Shown here piece after piece: positions 24,641-34,230 of a stretch of 56,475 nucleotides of DNA. Origin of the DNA: Deltaproteobacteria bacterium. GTDB lineage: Bacteria; Desulfobacterota; DSM-4660; Desulfatiglandales; HGW-15. The stretch's first letter is position 1, and each line of letters starts with the position of its first letter. Where the stretch lies: the NCBI GenBank assembly GCA_016932235.1, contig JAFGDF010000260.1, forward strand, positions 1 to 56,475. Reading direction: 5' to 3'. The translations under genes were made by a program, and so were the position numbers. Under the pieces are notes generated by a model. That model worked only from the letters and a program-made list of their open reading frames with translations. It did no database searches and was not told where the DNA came from.

Positions 24641-25435
24641 CTACATCCATCTTTTACGTCTCTTGTAGGACTTTACCTCTTTAAACGATTTTCTTCCACC
24701 TAACTGTGTAACACCCATATAAAACTCTTTAACATCCGGATTGCTCTTCAGCTCGGATGATCTTCCTTCAAGGACAATTTTCCCGGATTCCATAATATAT
24801 GCGTAGCTTGAAACCTCAAGCGCTATTTTTGCATTTTGCTCCACAACAAGAACAGTCGTGAGCATCTCCCTGTTAATACTCTCTATCTTACTGAAAATCT
24901 CCCTGACCAGCAGCGGAGCCAGCCCCAGCGACGGTTCATCCAGCATAAGCATCTTAGGGGCCGCCATTAAAGCCCTTGCTATAGAAATCATCTGCTGTTC
25001 GCCCCCGGAACAGTACCCGGCAAGACGATGGGCTACGCTTTCCAGTCTTGGAAAGAGATCATAGATTTTTAACTGATCTTCTTTTATTATATGAGAGCTA
25101 TCATTCCGAGCGATAGACCCCACCCGAATATTTTCCTCCACGGTAAGGTGTTTGAACACCCGGCGTCCTTCAGGAACCAGCACAAGTCCCGCTCTTACCA
25201 CTTCAGTACCAAGGAAATTGGTGATATCCACGCCATGGAATTTAATAGACCCCTCCTTTATAAAACCGTTCTCGGGCTTTAAGAGGCCGCTGATTGCTCG
25301 CAATGTCGTTGTCTTCCCGGCCCCGTTAGTGCCGAGAAGCGCAATGATATGCTCAGACTGCACACCAAGGCTTACGCCCCTGAGTACCTGGATAATATCA
25401 TTATAAACGACTTCTATATTGTTTACCTCAAGCAT
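24641..25435 (-). CDS. livF: Branched-chain amino acid-type ABC transporter ATP-binding protein LivF
   Basis: The 264-residue ATPase energises uptake through LivHM. It has Walker A GTNGAGKTT, the signature YCSGGEQQM, and Walker B ALMAAPKMLMLDEPSLGLAP, and starts MLEVNNIEVVY as LivF proteins do. I start at that ATG, 4 nt after the livK stop; the frame is open further upstream over livK. The specificity is set by the binding protein. In deltaproteobacteria Liv-type systems also import aromatic or short organic acids (inference for this one). Confidence 0.88.
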   Translation of the reverse strand: MLEVNNIEVVYNDIIQVLRGVSLGVQSEHIIALLGTNGAGKTTTLRAISGLLKPENGFIKEGSIKFHGVDITNFLGTEVVRAGLVLVPEGRRVFKHLTVEENIRVGSIARNDSSHIIKEDQLKIYDLFPRLESVAHRLAGYCSGGEQQMISIARALMAAPKMLMLDEPSLGLAPLLVREIFSKIESINREMLTTVLVVEQNAKIALEVSSYAYIMESGKIVLEGRSSELKSNPDVKEFYMGVTQLGGRKSFKEVKSYKRRKRWM

Positions 25436-25439
25436 TATA

Positions 25440-26777
25440 TTATTTGATTTTTTCGACATATTCAGATGAGAAAGGCGCGCCAACCGGCTGAAATACCCCA
25501 TCCCGCACCCGGTATAGTTGTAAGAAATCGACGCCCTGATGATCATCCTTGGAATAGGTGACAGGGCCTACGGTTGTAAGTGGATAATAAGCGTTAAAAC
25601 CATTCATTGCCTCCAGTTCTTCGTGAATGGTCTGGCGGCTTATGTCCTTTCCCTTTGTCTTAACCCTGCGCATGGCTTCTACTGCGATCTGAACCACCTG
25701 GATGCCGTTTGTGTAACTTTGAGAGTTCGCGGTTTTTTCATCACGGCCATACCTTTCAGCAAGATCTAGTTGAGCGGTTGTCCCTTCACCCTTCATGGAT
25801 GTCAGCTTATAGGATGTCGTCCAGTAGTAATTTTCAGCGGCAGATCCCGCCAGACCTATAAGGTCCGGACCTCCTGCGTAATGAAGTCCTAAAAAGGTTA
25901 TCTTGTCCTCCTCTCCGTAAGTGCCCGCAATAATGCCAAGCCCCTGAGCACTGTTAAGCAGGGTTGAAACAGGCGGTTGCACCGTTTGGCAGATAACATA
26001 TTGCACCTTCTTGCTTAACAACCGTTGAAGCAATGCCGTATAATCAAGATCGTTTCCATGTTCGAAAACCTCCACGATCTCAATTTTTAATCCCGCTTCG
26101 ACCGCTTTTTGGAGAACGTCCACAGGCCCTCTCCCAAATGCGGAAGGATGAATAAACAGCGCCACTTTTGGTGTGCCTCCCTGATGGTTGGCCTCAATAT
26201 ATTCTCCCAGGGCGATAATCTGGTCTGAATAGGAAACTATGGGGAGAAAAACATAATTTGTACCTTCAATGTTTCCAGCGTGAAACGAAGCGGGAATAAC
26301 AGCAATTTTCTCCTCTTCAAAGTCATTCTTCAACGCCAGCGTGCTTCCTGTGGAATAATTCAGGTATAGAACAATCTCCTGTTCAATAAATTCCTCGAAA
26401 TTTCGTTTAGCCGCTTCAGTCTGATAACCGTCATCCTTAAGAAAGCACTCTATCTTATCATTGCCTAAAAGCTTTTCATCATTCACATACCGGACATAAT
26501 CCTCCACACCCTTTGTATAGGGGATACCCATATCAGACGTAGGGCCGGTCATGGCAAAAGAACCCGCTATCTTATATATTTTTCCTTCGCCCGAAGCCAC
26601 GCCGGCCGTCCCCTTTATGTCTGAAATTTCGCTCTTTAATCTGCTGTTTTCGGCTGATAGCTGTTCAACTTGTCGCTCCAAGTCGGTCGTTTTCTTGTCA
26701 TCACCGCAGGAACACAGAAAAAATGACCCGAAACAAAAAATCATTACCAGTAAAAACCCTCTTTTCCTCAACCTCAT
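25440..26777 (-). CDS. livK: Liv-type ABC transporter substrate-binding lipoprotein
   Basis: The 445-residue protein has a lipoprotein signal (MRLRKRGFLLVMIFCFGSFF, then LCSC with the lipidated Cys). A short coiled coil follows (ERQVEQLSAENSRLKSEISD), then a periplasmic-binding fold beginning KIAGSFAMTGPTSDMGIPYTKGV. It captures substrate outside the inner membrane. The coiled-coil spacer after the lipid anchor is not usual for LivJ/K. GGAGGG precedes the ATG closely. Gene order is fadD-livH-livM-livK-livF. The ligand cannot be told from sequence. Confidence 0.87.
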   Translation of the reverse strand: MRLRKRGFLLVMIFCFGSFFLCSCGDDKKTTDLERQVEQLSAENSRLKSEISDIKGTAGVASGEGKIYKIAGSFAMTGPTSDMGIPYTKGVEDYVRYVNDEKLLGNDKIECFLKDDGYQTEAAKRNFEEFIEQEIVLYLNYSTGSTLALKNDFEEEKIAVIPASFHAGNIEGTNYVFLPIVSYSDQIIALGEYIEANHQGGTPKVALFIHPSAFGRGPVDVLQKAVEAGLKIEIVEVFEHGNDLDYTALLQRLLSKKVQYVICQTVQPPVSTLLNSAQGLGIIAGTYGEEDKITFLGLHYAGGPDLIGLAGSAAENYYWTTSYKLTSMKGEGTTAQLDLAERYGRDEKTANSQSYTNGIQVVQIAVEAMRRVKTKGKDISRQTIHEELEAMNGFNAYYPLTTVGPVTYSKDDHQGVDFLQLYRVRDGVFQPVGAPFSSEYVEKIK

Positions 26778-26804
26778 TTTTCCCTCCTTTTAGTTTTGTT
26801 CATA

Positions 26805-27899
26805 TTAATAACGGAACGGCCACAGCTTAAAGTATGTGCGGACAATCCGCCACCAGTTTGCAATTCCCCTTGGTTCGAACATTAGAAAAAGGACGATAAC
26901 AAGCCCAAAGGTTAAAGGACGCAACGCGGTCGCCAGATCCATTGTCGCCGGGAACAGGGCCTTTGTGGCTACCGCGATATTCTCAACCTGCAAATTAAGA
27001 ATATTTATTGCCGCCGGGCCGAAGAAAGAACCAATTAGCGTGCCGAGCCCGCCTACAATAGCCATAGCCAGATAGGAAATGGAATGATACAGTGTGAATG
27101 ACTCAAACCCGACGCCCCGCCACATATAGGCATGGAGGGCTCCCGCAACTCCTGCAAAAAAGCCTGACAGGGTAAATGCATATACCTTGGTAAAACCGGG
27201 ATGTATTCCCATAGCGTCCGCCGCGCGGTCATTATCACGCACGGCGACAAGGCATCGACCGAATCGGGTTCGCAGAAGATTTTTTATCACAAAACCAAAA
27301 ATTACCACAATCACGAGGGCCACATAATACCAGAACAGATAATGCCCCTGACGGGAGACTTTCCCTGTGAGCCAGAAAACCCTTTCTATTGTTATTGTCT
27401 GGCCCTGGTTGAAAAAACTCATAAAATTTATTATCCACTGAAAAATCATCTGGAATGATAATGTTGCTATTGCAAGATAAAGATGCTTCAACCTTAGGGC
27501 GGGCAATCCGACAAACGTGCCTATGAAGGCACCGACAATCCCTGCTACCAGTATCATTAACGGCCAGCAGTGTGTCAATATAAGATGATCTTCGCCGAAA
27601 ACCCTGGAAAAACTCGCCACAGTGTATGCTCCTACCCCGACAAAAGCTGCATGCCCTATTGAAATCAGACCTGCGAAACCTGTCAGCAGATTAAGACCGT
27701 AAATGGCAATTACAGAGATCAGTATGGTGTTCATTACCAGCATGTGCTTGTTGCTGAGATCAATAAAAAGCGGCCAGATAAATACCACAACCAAAAAAAC
27801 AGCGAAGATCAATCGGTCCAGATGCGTTAAAAATATACGCTGTTCATCCTTGTAAGAGGTAAAAAAGTTTCCTGTTGCGAGCCATCGGTTCTGAGGCAT
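26805..27899 (-). CDS. livM: Liv-type ABC transporter permease LivM
   Basis: The 364-residue integral membrane protein has about ten hydrophobic segments and the LivM motif LTGFAGLISIGHAAFVGVGAY near residue 75. Near the C-terminus it has MAIVGGLGTLIGSFFGPA, the coupling region. It pairs with LivH, which ends 3 nt upstream of this gene. The N-terminal tail of about 30 residues before the first membrane segment is polar. Confidence 0.9.
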   Translation of the reverse strand: MPQNRWLATGNFFTSYKDEQRIFLTHLDRLIFAVFLVVVFIWPLFIDLSNKHMLVMNTILISVIAIYGLNLLTGFAGLISIGHAAFVGVGAYTVASFSRVFGEDHLILTHCWPLMILVAGIVGAFIGTFVGLPALRLKHLYLAIATLSFQMIFQWIINFMSFFNQGQTITIERVFWLTGKVSRQGHYLFWYYVALVIVVIFGFVIKNLLRTRFGRCLVAVRDNDRAADAMGIHPGFTKVYAFTLSGFFAGVAGALHAYMWRGVGFESFTLYHSISYLAMAIVGGLGTLIGSFFGPAAINILNLQVENIAVATKALFPATMDLATALRPLTFGLVIVLFLMFEPRGIANWWRIVRTYFKLWPFRY

Positions 27900-27902
27900 G
27901 CC

Positions 27903-28796
27903 TTACACCCGCTCTATTTCATGCATTCCAAAAAGCCCATGGGGCTTAATCAGGAGTATTATTAAAAGAATAATATAGGGCAACACATCCGCCGTGCCGT
28001 AAAGTCCCCAGTTTCCATCAAGATAGCCTGAGGCGAACTGCTGAATAAGACCCATTATTATACCAGCCACGACCGCACCGAAAATGGAATCAAGACCACC
28101 GACAATAACCACCGGGAAAACCGCTATTCCGAAGGAATGCAGCGTATCAAAATTAAGTCCTGTGATATTTCCGATGATCCCCCCCGCGGCGGCGGCGCTA
28201 AGGCCTGCCATGGCCCAGGCTAATCCAAAAACCCTGGGTATTGAAATGCCGATGGACATAGAGGCCATCTGATCATCTGACACCGCCCTCATGGAAATAC
28301 CCAAGGTCGATTTTTTAAAGAACCAGGAAAAACCTGCTATCAGGATTACCGTTATGATTACCCCGACGAACTGTGTCCAGGAGATTGAAACACCCCCTAT
28401 TAGTATGGGAGTTACGGGTAAAAACTCCGGAAAAGAGAAGTTGTCTCTTCCAAAAGGAGTCAGGTATATCAAACCGTCAAGGATCGACATCAGACCGATG
28501 GTGATCATGATGACTGAGATAACCGGTTCCCCTATTAAACGACGCAGGAATATTCTTTCTATGCTCATTGTCACGAAAAAGGTTATCAGCAGACCCATGA
28601 TAAAAGAAACATAAACGGGTATCCTTGCGTATATCGTTAGCGCATATATAATGAACGCTCCGCATGCGATTATTTGTCCATGCGCAAGGTTCAACACCCT
28701 GCTGGATTTATAGATTAAAACAAAGCCAAGAGCAGACAGGGCGTATATGGACCCTACGACTATTCCGCTGACCACTATCTGTAAAAAATAGATCAT
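27903..28796 (-). CDS. livH: Liv-type ABC transporter permease LivH
   Basis: The 297-residue membrane protein begins with the conserved VVSGIVVGSIYALSALGFVLIYKSSRVLNLAHGQI of LivH permeases and contains VVGGLDSIFGAVVAGIIMG near the C-terminus. It forms the translocation pore with LivM. It lies 5 nt after the long-chain-type acyl-CoA ligase gene and 3 nt ahead of livM, so the block is one transcript. Confidence 0.91.
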   Translation of the reverse strand: MIYFLQIVVSGIVVGSIYALSALGFVLIYKSSRVLNLAHGQIIACGAFIIYALTIYARIPVYVSFIMGLLITFFVTMSIERIFLRRLIGEPVISVIMITIGLMSILDGLIYLTPFGRDNFSFPEFLPVTPILIGGVSISWTQFVGVIITVILIAGFSWFFKKSTLGISMRAVSDDQMASMSIGISIPRVFGLAWAMAGLSAAAAGGIIGNITGLNFDTLHSFGIAVFPVVIVGGLDSIFGAVVAGIIMGLIQQFASGYLDGNWGLYGTADVLPYIILLIILLIKPHGLFGMHEIERV

Positions 28797-28801
28797 GATT
28801 A

Positions 28802-30724
28802 CTATTCCACTGTATAAAAAGGCATGCTGGTTTCAATGGTTGTGGTCTGTCCGTCCCTGTACGCGTAGGTCACCTGGACTATTTTCTCCTTTACATTCTT
28901 GTCGTAAAGAGCATCGTACAGATCATGGTACTTATCCCTTACAAACTCCCTCCTGATTTTTCCTGTTTTTGTCAATTCGCCATCATCCGTATCGAGCATT
29001 TTATAGAGTATTGCAAATCGATGGATCTTGAAATGCTCCTTTTCAGCCTTCATATTAATCTTCTTTATCTCCGACTTAATAAGATCGGCCACTTCCGGTT
29101 TCGCCGAGATATCTCTATATGTGGTGAAAGATATCCCCCTGTCTTCCGCCCATTTGCCGACTACGATAGGGTCCACATTGATCAGCGATGCCACATAATC
29201 CATCTTGTCGCCAAAAACTACGGCTTCTTTGATATATGGGCTGAATTTCAGCTTGTTTTCAAGGAACATCGGGCTGAACATCTCTCCTCTGCTGTTATGC
29301 ATTACATCGGATATGCGGTCTATTACGACAAGATGTCCGTTTTTATCCACATAGCCGGCATCTCCTGAATGAAGCCAGCCACCCGCGAGCATCTCTCCAG
29401 TTTTATCTGGGTATTTGTAATAACCTTTACAAACAGAAGGGGACCGGGACAAGATTTCCCCATCTTTGGATATTTTACACTCGGTTTCAGGTAAAGGCTT
29501 TCCGACCGTGTCAGGACGAACGTCCCTATCACTGTGCATGTAAGCTATTCCAGTGATCTCGGTCTGCCCGTATATCTGCTTCAGGTTGACTCCCATGGCC
29601 TGATAAAAGGTAAAAAGTTCAGGGCCTAATGCGGCTCCCCCGGTATACGCTCTCTTAAGCCGTAAAAGCCCTATCTGATTAATAAGGGGCCTGAATAAAA
29701 TTGCGGTGCCAAGCCAGGCCTTCAGCCTTAGCGGAAAGGGCATCTTTTCTCCGGACATTTTGTATTGTGCCGCTTTTTCTCCGACTTTTATAAAATAATT
29801 ATAGAATAATTTATTCACTCTGTATGATTCATCTATTTTCAGCCATATTTCGGATTGAATGGTCTCATATATCCTGGGAGCGCCAAACATAAAATGAGGT
29901 CCGATCTCCTTCAGATCTTCCATCGCTGTTTCAACCGACTCAGGAAAATTTATCGTTATTCCGGTTGCCATGGCAACCCCGAAAGAGTTCATCTGTTCCC
30001 CGATCCAGGCGAACGGCAAAAATGAAAGGTATTCATCCGTGCCTTCAAGCGGATCAACTCTTGTAAGCTGCACTCCCATATTTATATAATTAAGATGCGT
30101 CATCATTGCCGCCTTCGGAAGGCCTGTCGTCCCGGATGTCAGACATAGATGGCATACATCATCCGGATTACCTTCACTGACAAGAGACTCAAAGAGATCA
30201 GGGTCTCCACTGTCGGCCCGCTCTCCCAGCTTATAGAGATCCCGTATATGGATAAACCATTCGTCCGAGCTGTACTTTCTCATCCCTCGCGACTCTTTGA
30301 AAATCACCTTTATTACATTGGGAAGTCTTTCCCGAATTTCGACAAGCTTGTCCACCTGTTCCTGATCATCGCAAAAAACCATGCTTATATCCATATACTC
30401 AAACAAGCCCGCAATCTCATCAGGCAGACTGGTCTGATAGATTGCGGCAAAGATTGCTCCGATAGACTGTGCCCCTAAGGCGACAATAAGCATCTCCGGG
30501 ATGTTATCCCCGATAAGGGCTATTTTATCCCCCTTTTTCAGCCCCAGTTTTCTAAGACCCATGGCTGCTTGACGAACGAGCTGGTAGTACTGAATCCATG
30601 TATATTCATTCCAGATGCCGAATTCCTTTTCGCGCAACGCGACCTTTTCCCCTGATGACTTGACACGCCATAGGAGCAGTTGCGGAATGGTGTAATACAA
30701 CAGATGTCCAGTGTCTTCAATCAT
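28802..30724 (-). CDS. Long-chain-type acyl-CoA synthetase (AMP-forming, FadD15-like)
   Basis: The 640-residue AMP-binding enzyme has TSGTTGLPKAAMMTH near residue 195, IYGQTE, and SGDAGYVDKNGHL. Its C-terminal catalytic Lys is intact in LTKTGKIRREFVRDKY. The large insert and length match long-chain acyl-CoA synthetases. Ligases of this type are often embedded in Liv operons for aromatic or aliphatic acids, so it probably activates what the transporter brings in (inference). It is the first gene after a 268-bp gap that holds a 71-bp repeat, so a promoter may lie there. Confidence 0.88.
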   Translation of the reverse strand: MIEDTGHLLYYTIPQLLLWRVKSSGEKVALREKEFGIWNEYTWIQYYQLVRQAAMGLRKLGLKKGDKIALIGDNIPEMLIVALGAQSIGAIFAAIYQTSLPDEIAGLFEYMDISMVFCDDQEQVDKLVEIRERLPNVIKVIFKESRGMRKYSSDEWFIHIRDLYKLGERADSGDPDLFESLVSEGNPDDVCHLCLTSGTTGLPKAAMMTHLNYINMGVQLTRVDPLEGTDEYLSFLPFAWIGEQMNSFGVAMATGITINFPESVETAMEDLKEIGPHFMFGAPRIYETIQSEIWLKIDESYRVNKLFYNYFIKVGEKAAQYKMSGEKMPFPLRLKAWLGTAILFRPLINQIGLLRLKRAYTGGAALGPELFTFYQAMGVNLKQIYGQTEITGIAYMHSDRDVRPDTVGKPLPETECKISKDGEILSRSPSVCKGYYKYPDKTGEMLAGGWLHSGDAGYVDKNGHLVVIDRISDVMHNSRGEMFSPMFLENKLKFSPYIKEAVVFGDKMDYVASLINVDPIVVGKWAEDRGISFTTYRDISAKPEVADLIKSEIKKINMKAEKEHFKIHRFAILYKMLDTDDGELTKTGKIRREFVRDKYHDLYDALYDKNVKEKIVQVTYAYRDGQTTTIETSMPFYTVE

Positions 30725-30799
30725 TGCTTTTCAAAAAAAATCCATATCCGGTTTTAAGAAAACAAACACAGGGTGTTAGGGCACAATTATCATTTTCGT

Positions 30800-30870
30800 G
30801 TTAAACACTCATGGCCCTCTGGGCCTCCACAATGCATGAAAATAGCACCATGTGGTCTCAGGCCGCGGTC
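30800..30870 (+). repeat. 71-bp dispersed repeat, copy 1
   Basis: The element begins GTTAAACACTCATGGCCCTC and runs through CCTCCACAATGCATGAAAAT and AGCACCATGTGGT. It is nearly identical to 44920-44990, in the same orientation. GGCCC-TCT-GGGCC forms a tight hairpin. Both copies lie between minus-strand genes, so it could be a terminator, a processing site or an inserted element. Confidence 0.75.
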
Positions 30871-30992
30871 TTTAGACATAACGCTGAATTTCATGCAGAT
30901 ATATATTAAAACTTATTTTCGTGTTAAATTGGAGAAGCACCTCCTTTTAGGATGATTTATACCGTCCTGCGGGATTCTCTTTTAATAAGCGG

Positions 30993-31766
30993 TTAATTAT
31001 TCATCTGCTTTTCTCCGATATAAGCCTCAATCACCCTTGGATTCGATGATACTTCTTCCGCTCTCCCTTGCCCTATCAGCGATCCGAAATCAAGCACATA
31101 TATATAATCGGAAATATCCATGACAATGCCCAGGTCGTGTTCGACAAGAACAATCATAATATTGCGCTCCTTCTGGATATCCATCAGAAACCGCACCATA
31201 TCTTCCTTTTCCTCTATATTCATGCCCGCCATTGGCTCATCCAAAAGCAAAACTCTCGGTCCGAGGGTAAGCGCTCTAGCCACTTCCACTCGCTTCTGAA
31301 TGCCGTAACTTAGGTTTCCTACAATCTTTTTTCTATATCGTTCAAGCTCCATAAAATCAATGATACCCTCCACGTATCTCCTGCTCTCCGCTTCCTGCCT
31401 CGACGCTTTTCCGAAATACCATACCGCATCAAAAAAGTTATAACGCAGTTTTGAATGCCTCGCCAACATGAGGTTGTCAATGACAGACATACGCTTGAAA
31501 AGTTCCAGGTTCTGAAAAGCGCGCGCTATTCCCATTTTTGATATCTGATGGGGAGAATGCTTCGTAAGACGCTTCTCCCCATAATAAATCTCTCCTGATG
31601 TCACTCTGTAGAATCCGGATATACAGTTAAGCAGGCTGGTTTTACCGGCACCATTCGGTCCTATTATTGATGTCATAAAACCCTCTTTGACGGTCAGTTT
31701 GACATTAGAAAGGGCTTGCAGTCCGCCGAATACAAGAGTGACATCATTAATCTTTAGATCAGCCAT
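30993..31766 (-). CDS. livG: Liv-type ABC transporter ATP-binding protein LivG
   Basis: This second ATPase subunit has Walker A GPNGAGKTSLLNCISG, the segment GIARAFQNLELF typical of LivG, the altered signature NLSYGIQKRVEVARAL and Walker B LLLDEPMAGMN. It starts MADLKINDVTLVFGG; the frame is open 5 codons upstream. It is separated from the other liv genes and instead follows the por genes closely (19 nt after porB), tying the oxidoreductase and the transporter into one system. Confidence 0.88.
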   Translation of the reverse strand: MADLKINDVTLVFGGLQALSNVKLTVKEGFMTSIIGPNGAGKTSLLNCISGFYRVTSGEIYYGEKRLTKHSPHQISKMGIARAFQNLELFKRMSVIDNLMLARHSKLRYNFFDAVWYFGKASRQEAESRRYVEGIIDFMELERYRKKIVGNLSYGIQKRVEVARALTLGPRVLLLDEPMAGMNIEEKEDMVRFLMDIQKERNIMIVLVEHDLGIVMDISDYIYVLDFGSLIGQGRAEEVSSNPRVIEAYIGEKQMNN

Positions 31767-31785
31767 AAATCCACAGAGCAATTAT

Positions 31786-32676
31786 TTACAGATTAGAATA
31801 TCCCTCCCATTTTTTATTAATCTGTTCCTGGATCCGGGATATTTTTGATTTCGATATAGATCTAAAACGTGATTGCAGTTTGAAGTAATTCTCAACAGGG
31901 CTCCTTTTTTTATCAACAAGCCTGGCGGAAGGTCCTGAAAGACTGAATTTTGAATCCTCAACTTCATACAAATCATATAACCCGGTTTCCACCGCGATTT
32001 TTCCTATCTTCACGGTGAACCTGGGATCAAATCCCCATCCGGGCGGACAGGGCGTATGAATATGAATATACTTTACTCCCTGAATCTTTTTTGACTTTTT
32101 GACCTTATCATAGAGATCAAGGGGATATGAAGCGGAAGCCGTTGCCACGTACTTGATTCCGTGCGCGGCCATAATGGATGGCATGTTTTTTTTTGCCTGT
32201 ATCTTGCCTTTAAGAGGTGTCGTGGTCGTCAGGGCGCCCTGGGGCGTTGTGCCTGATCTCTGAACACCCGTATTCATATATGCCTCATTGTCATAACATA
32301 TAAAGATAATATCATCACCGCGTTCACATGCTCCGGAAAGAGACTGTATGCCGATATCAGCCGTTCCTCCGTCCCCGGCCCATGCGGCCACGATAGTGCC
32401 CTTCTTTTTTAACGCTCTAAGAGCCGCTGAAACACCCGCTGCGGACGCGGCGGTGGATGCGAATGTCACATTCAGGCATGGAAGTTTAGTCGCGGCGATG
32501 GGATAAAGTCCCTGAAGAACCGTAAGGCAGCTGGGAGGAACCACGAGTATGCTGTTTCGACCCAGGGCCTTCAGCCCTGTCCGATATGCGATACTCAGTC
32601 CGCAACCTGAGCAGGCCCTGCTCCCCGGGTGCACAAACTCCGTTTCCGGAAGGCTGAGAATATTCGTTTTTGACAT
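31786..32676 (-). CDS. porB: Pyruvate/2-oxoacid:ferredoxin oxidoreductase beta subunit
   Basis: This TPP-binding subunit of 296 residues has ACSGCGLSIAYR near the N-terminus, the TPP motif AWAGDGGTADIGIQSLSGACERGDDI (the usual GDGxxxDIG core) and CYDNEAYMNTGVQRSGTTP, characteristic of PorB. C-terminal CPPGWGFDP is also typical. Together with porG, porD and porA it makes a four-subunit enzyme. The substrate could be pyruvate or an aryl oxoacid such as phenylglyoxylate; the Liv transporter and ligases next door keep the second option open. Confidence 0.9.
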   Translation of the reverse strand: MSKTNILSLPETEFVHPGSRACSGCGLSIAYRTGLKALGRNSILVVPPSCLTVLQGLYPIAATKLPCLNVTFASTAASAAGVSAALRALKKKGTIVAAWAGDGGTADIGIQSLSGACERGDDIIFICYDNEAYMNTGVQRSGTTPQGALTTTTPLKGKIQAKKNMPSIMAAHGIKYVATASASYPLDLYDKVKKSKKIQGVKYIHIHTPCPPGWGFDPRFTVKIGKIAVETGLYDLYEVEDSKFSLSGPSARLVDKKRSPVENYFKLQSRFRSISKSKISRIQEQINKKWEGYSNL

Positions 32677-32696
32677 CTTATTCTCGTTTTATCTGT

Positions 32697-33890
32697 TTAT
32701 AATTTCAGCCCTATCCATTCCGGTGTGTCAGATGTTGCTCTTCGCTTCACCCACGAATCTTTCATCGTGTTGTAAAGATCCCGTGTTTTAATCTCTCTCC
32801 CGCCAATTCCTACAATAAAATTATTAACCATGGGTCTTTCCTGACAATCATAAAGCGCCGACCTGATATCTGCATACAGCATCCCTTTATTCCCATAACT
32901 TATGGCCTTTTCAAAAACAATTATCCTTTCGGCTTTCTTTAATGAACTAATAATGGCATCTCCAGGGAATGGCCTGTAAAGATTGACGCTCAGTACACCG
33001 GCATTTATTCCTTCTTCTCTGAGAGAATCCACCACATCCCGGAGATGATAGGAAATCGACCCCATGCCTACGGCAACGAGCGAAGCATCCTCACACTTAT
33101 AGCCTTCAACCAGAGGGTTCCCGCCCCGACCGAAATATTCTGCATATATCTTATCAATCTCTTCGAGTACATGAATGGATCTTATCAAATCCTGATGCAG
33201 CGCATGTCTTATCTCAATATATCCCGGCGCTGGTTCCCCCCGCACATCTTTTCTCACATCAGGCAACGTAACGGTGTTAAAATTCGCAGGGTTTTCGGGA
33301 TCAAGCTTGTAATAGGGCTTAAACGGCTGGAGAAACTTGTCAACCACGGTTGAATCCGGTATTTTAAATGGCATATAGGTATGCGAAAGCAGATATCCAT
33401 CATAGCATACCATAACCGGGATACTAACATCTTCGGCAAGTCGGAAGGCCTTAATTACACTATCTATAATCTGCTGGTGGTCGTTCGCATAAAGCTGTAT
33501 CCAGCCGTTATCTCTTTGTGACATAGAGTCTTGATGATCGTTCCATACTGTCCAGGGAGCTCCTATTCCCCTGTTCACCACACACATTACGATAGGGAGC
33601 CTTGCTCCTGCCGCCCAGTGCAACTGTTCGCTCATGTACAACAGTCCATTTGCGCTTGTCGCCGTGAAAGACCTGGCCCCTGTGCTTGTTGCGGCGATGC
33701 ATACCGCAAGCGCGCTGTGTTCACTCTCAACGGGAATATACTGGGAGTCCAGATTCCCTGATTCAACGAATTCCGACAGTTTTTCCGTGAGAGGGGTTTG
33801 GGGTGTGATTGGATAGGCGGCGATAACCTGGGCGCGCGCAAGCTTGACACCGTAAGCGGCGGCAAAATTACCTGACTCAATAATCTGCAA
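32697..33890 (-). CDS. porA: Pyruvate/2-oxoacid:ferredoxin oxidoreductase alpha subunit (TTG start)
   Basis: The roughly 397-residue alpha subunit has KLARAQVIAAYPITPQTPLTE near the start, SFTATSANGLLYMSEQLHWAAG, and NRGIGAPWTVWNDHQDSM, as in PorA. I place the start at a TTG at 33890 because AGGAG lies 7 nt ahead of it and the family begins there. The frame is open 22 codons upstream to an ATG, but that part (SLSDFVRQTARRK) is a translated REP palindrome. The TTG start leaves a 43-bp gap after porD that contains the REP. Confidence 0.87.
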   Translation of the reverse strand: MQIIESGNFAAAYGVKLARAQVIAAYPITPQTPLTEKLSEFVESGNLDSQYIPVESEHSALAVCIAATSTGARSFTATSANGLLYMSEQLHWAAGARLPIVMCVVNRGIGAPWTVWNDHQDSMSQRDNGWIQLYANDHQQIIDSVIKAFRLAEDVSIPVMVCYDGYLLSHTYMPFKIPDSTVVDKFLQPFKPYYKLDPENPANFNTVTLPDVRKDVRGEPAPGYIEIRHALHQDLIRSIHVLEEIDKIYAEYFGRGGNPLVEGYKCEDASLVAVGMGSISYHLRDVVDSLREEGINAGVLSVNLYRPFPGDAIISSLKKAERIIVFEKAISYGNKGMLYADIRSALYDCQERPMVNNFIVGIGGREIKTRDLYNTMKDSWVKRRATSDTPEWIGLKL

Positions 33891-33902
33891 TCTTTTTCTC
33901 CT

Positions 33903-33935
33903 GGCAGTCTGTCGGACAAAGTCCGACAGGCTCCT
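33903..33935 (-). repeat. REP palindrome inside the por operon
   Basis: On the minus strand it reads AGGAGCCTGTCGGACTTTGT then CCGACAGACTGCC. The core CTGTCGGAC-TTT-GTCCGACAG is a perfect 9-bp stem. It overlaps the last bases of porD and lies just ahead of the porA ribosome-binding site. Confidence 0.85.
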
Positions 33936-34230
33936 AAATGAAATCCGATTCTTCAAGCATGGTTATCGCCATTGAGGGACATTCCTCAGCGCATATGCCA
34001 CATCCCTTGCAGAATTCATAATCAACTTGGGGTGGAATTTTCCTCGTTATGACACCTTCGGGACAATAAAGCCAGCAAATGAAACAGGCCATTTTTTTCT
34101 TTTTGACGGGTATGCATCTCCCCAAATCAATGACAGGCCTCAATACTCGCCAAGATCCAGTCCTGCCTCCGTCCCCGGGTCCGGGTTCGCTGCGGGAGGT
34201 TGGAATATGTCTCGCTTCTTTATTTTTCAT
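33934..34230 (-). CDS. porD: Pyruvate/2-oxoacid:ferredoxin oxidoreductase delta subunit (2[4Fe-4S])
   Basis: The 98-residue ferredoxin subunit has a first cluster motif with CIPVKK...CFICWLYCPEG and a second, CKGCGICAEECPSMAI. The N-terminal PGPGDGGRTGSWRVLRPVID is the usual PorD lead-in. It transfers electrons from the TPP site to ferredoxin. It overlaps the end of porG by 11 nt. Its 3' end abuts a REP element. Confidence 0.88.
   Translation of the reverse strand: MKNKEARHIPTSRSEPGPGDGGRTGSWRVLRPVIDLGRCIPVKKKKMACFICWLYCPEGVITRKIPPQVDYEFCKGCGICAEECPSMAITMLEESDFI

Noticed and set aside
30725..30992. Sigma-54 promoter ahead of the liv/fadD block
   Set aside because: A GC...CC pattern was found in the 71-bp repeat, but the spacing is 12 nt instead of the required 10.
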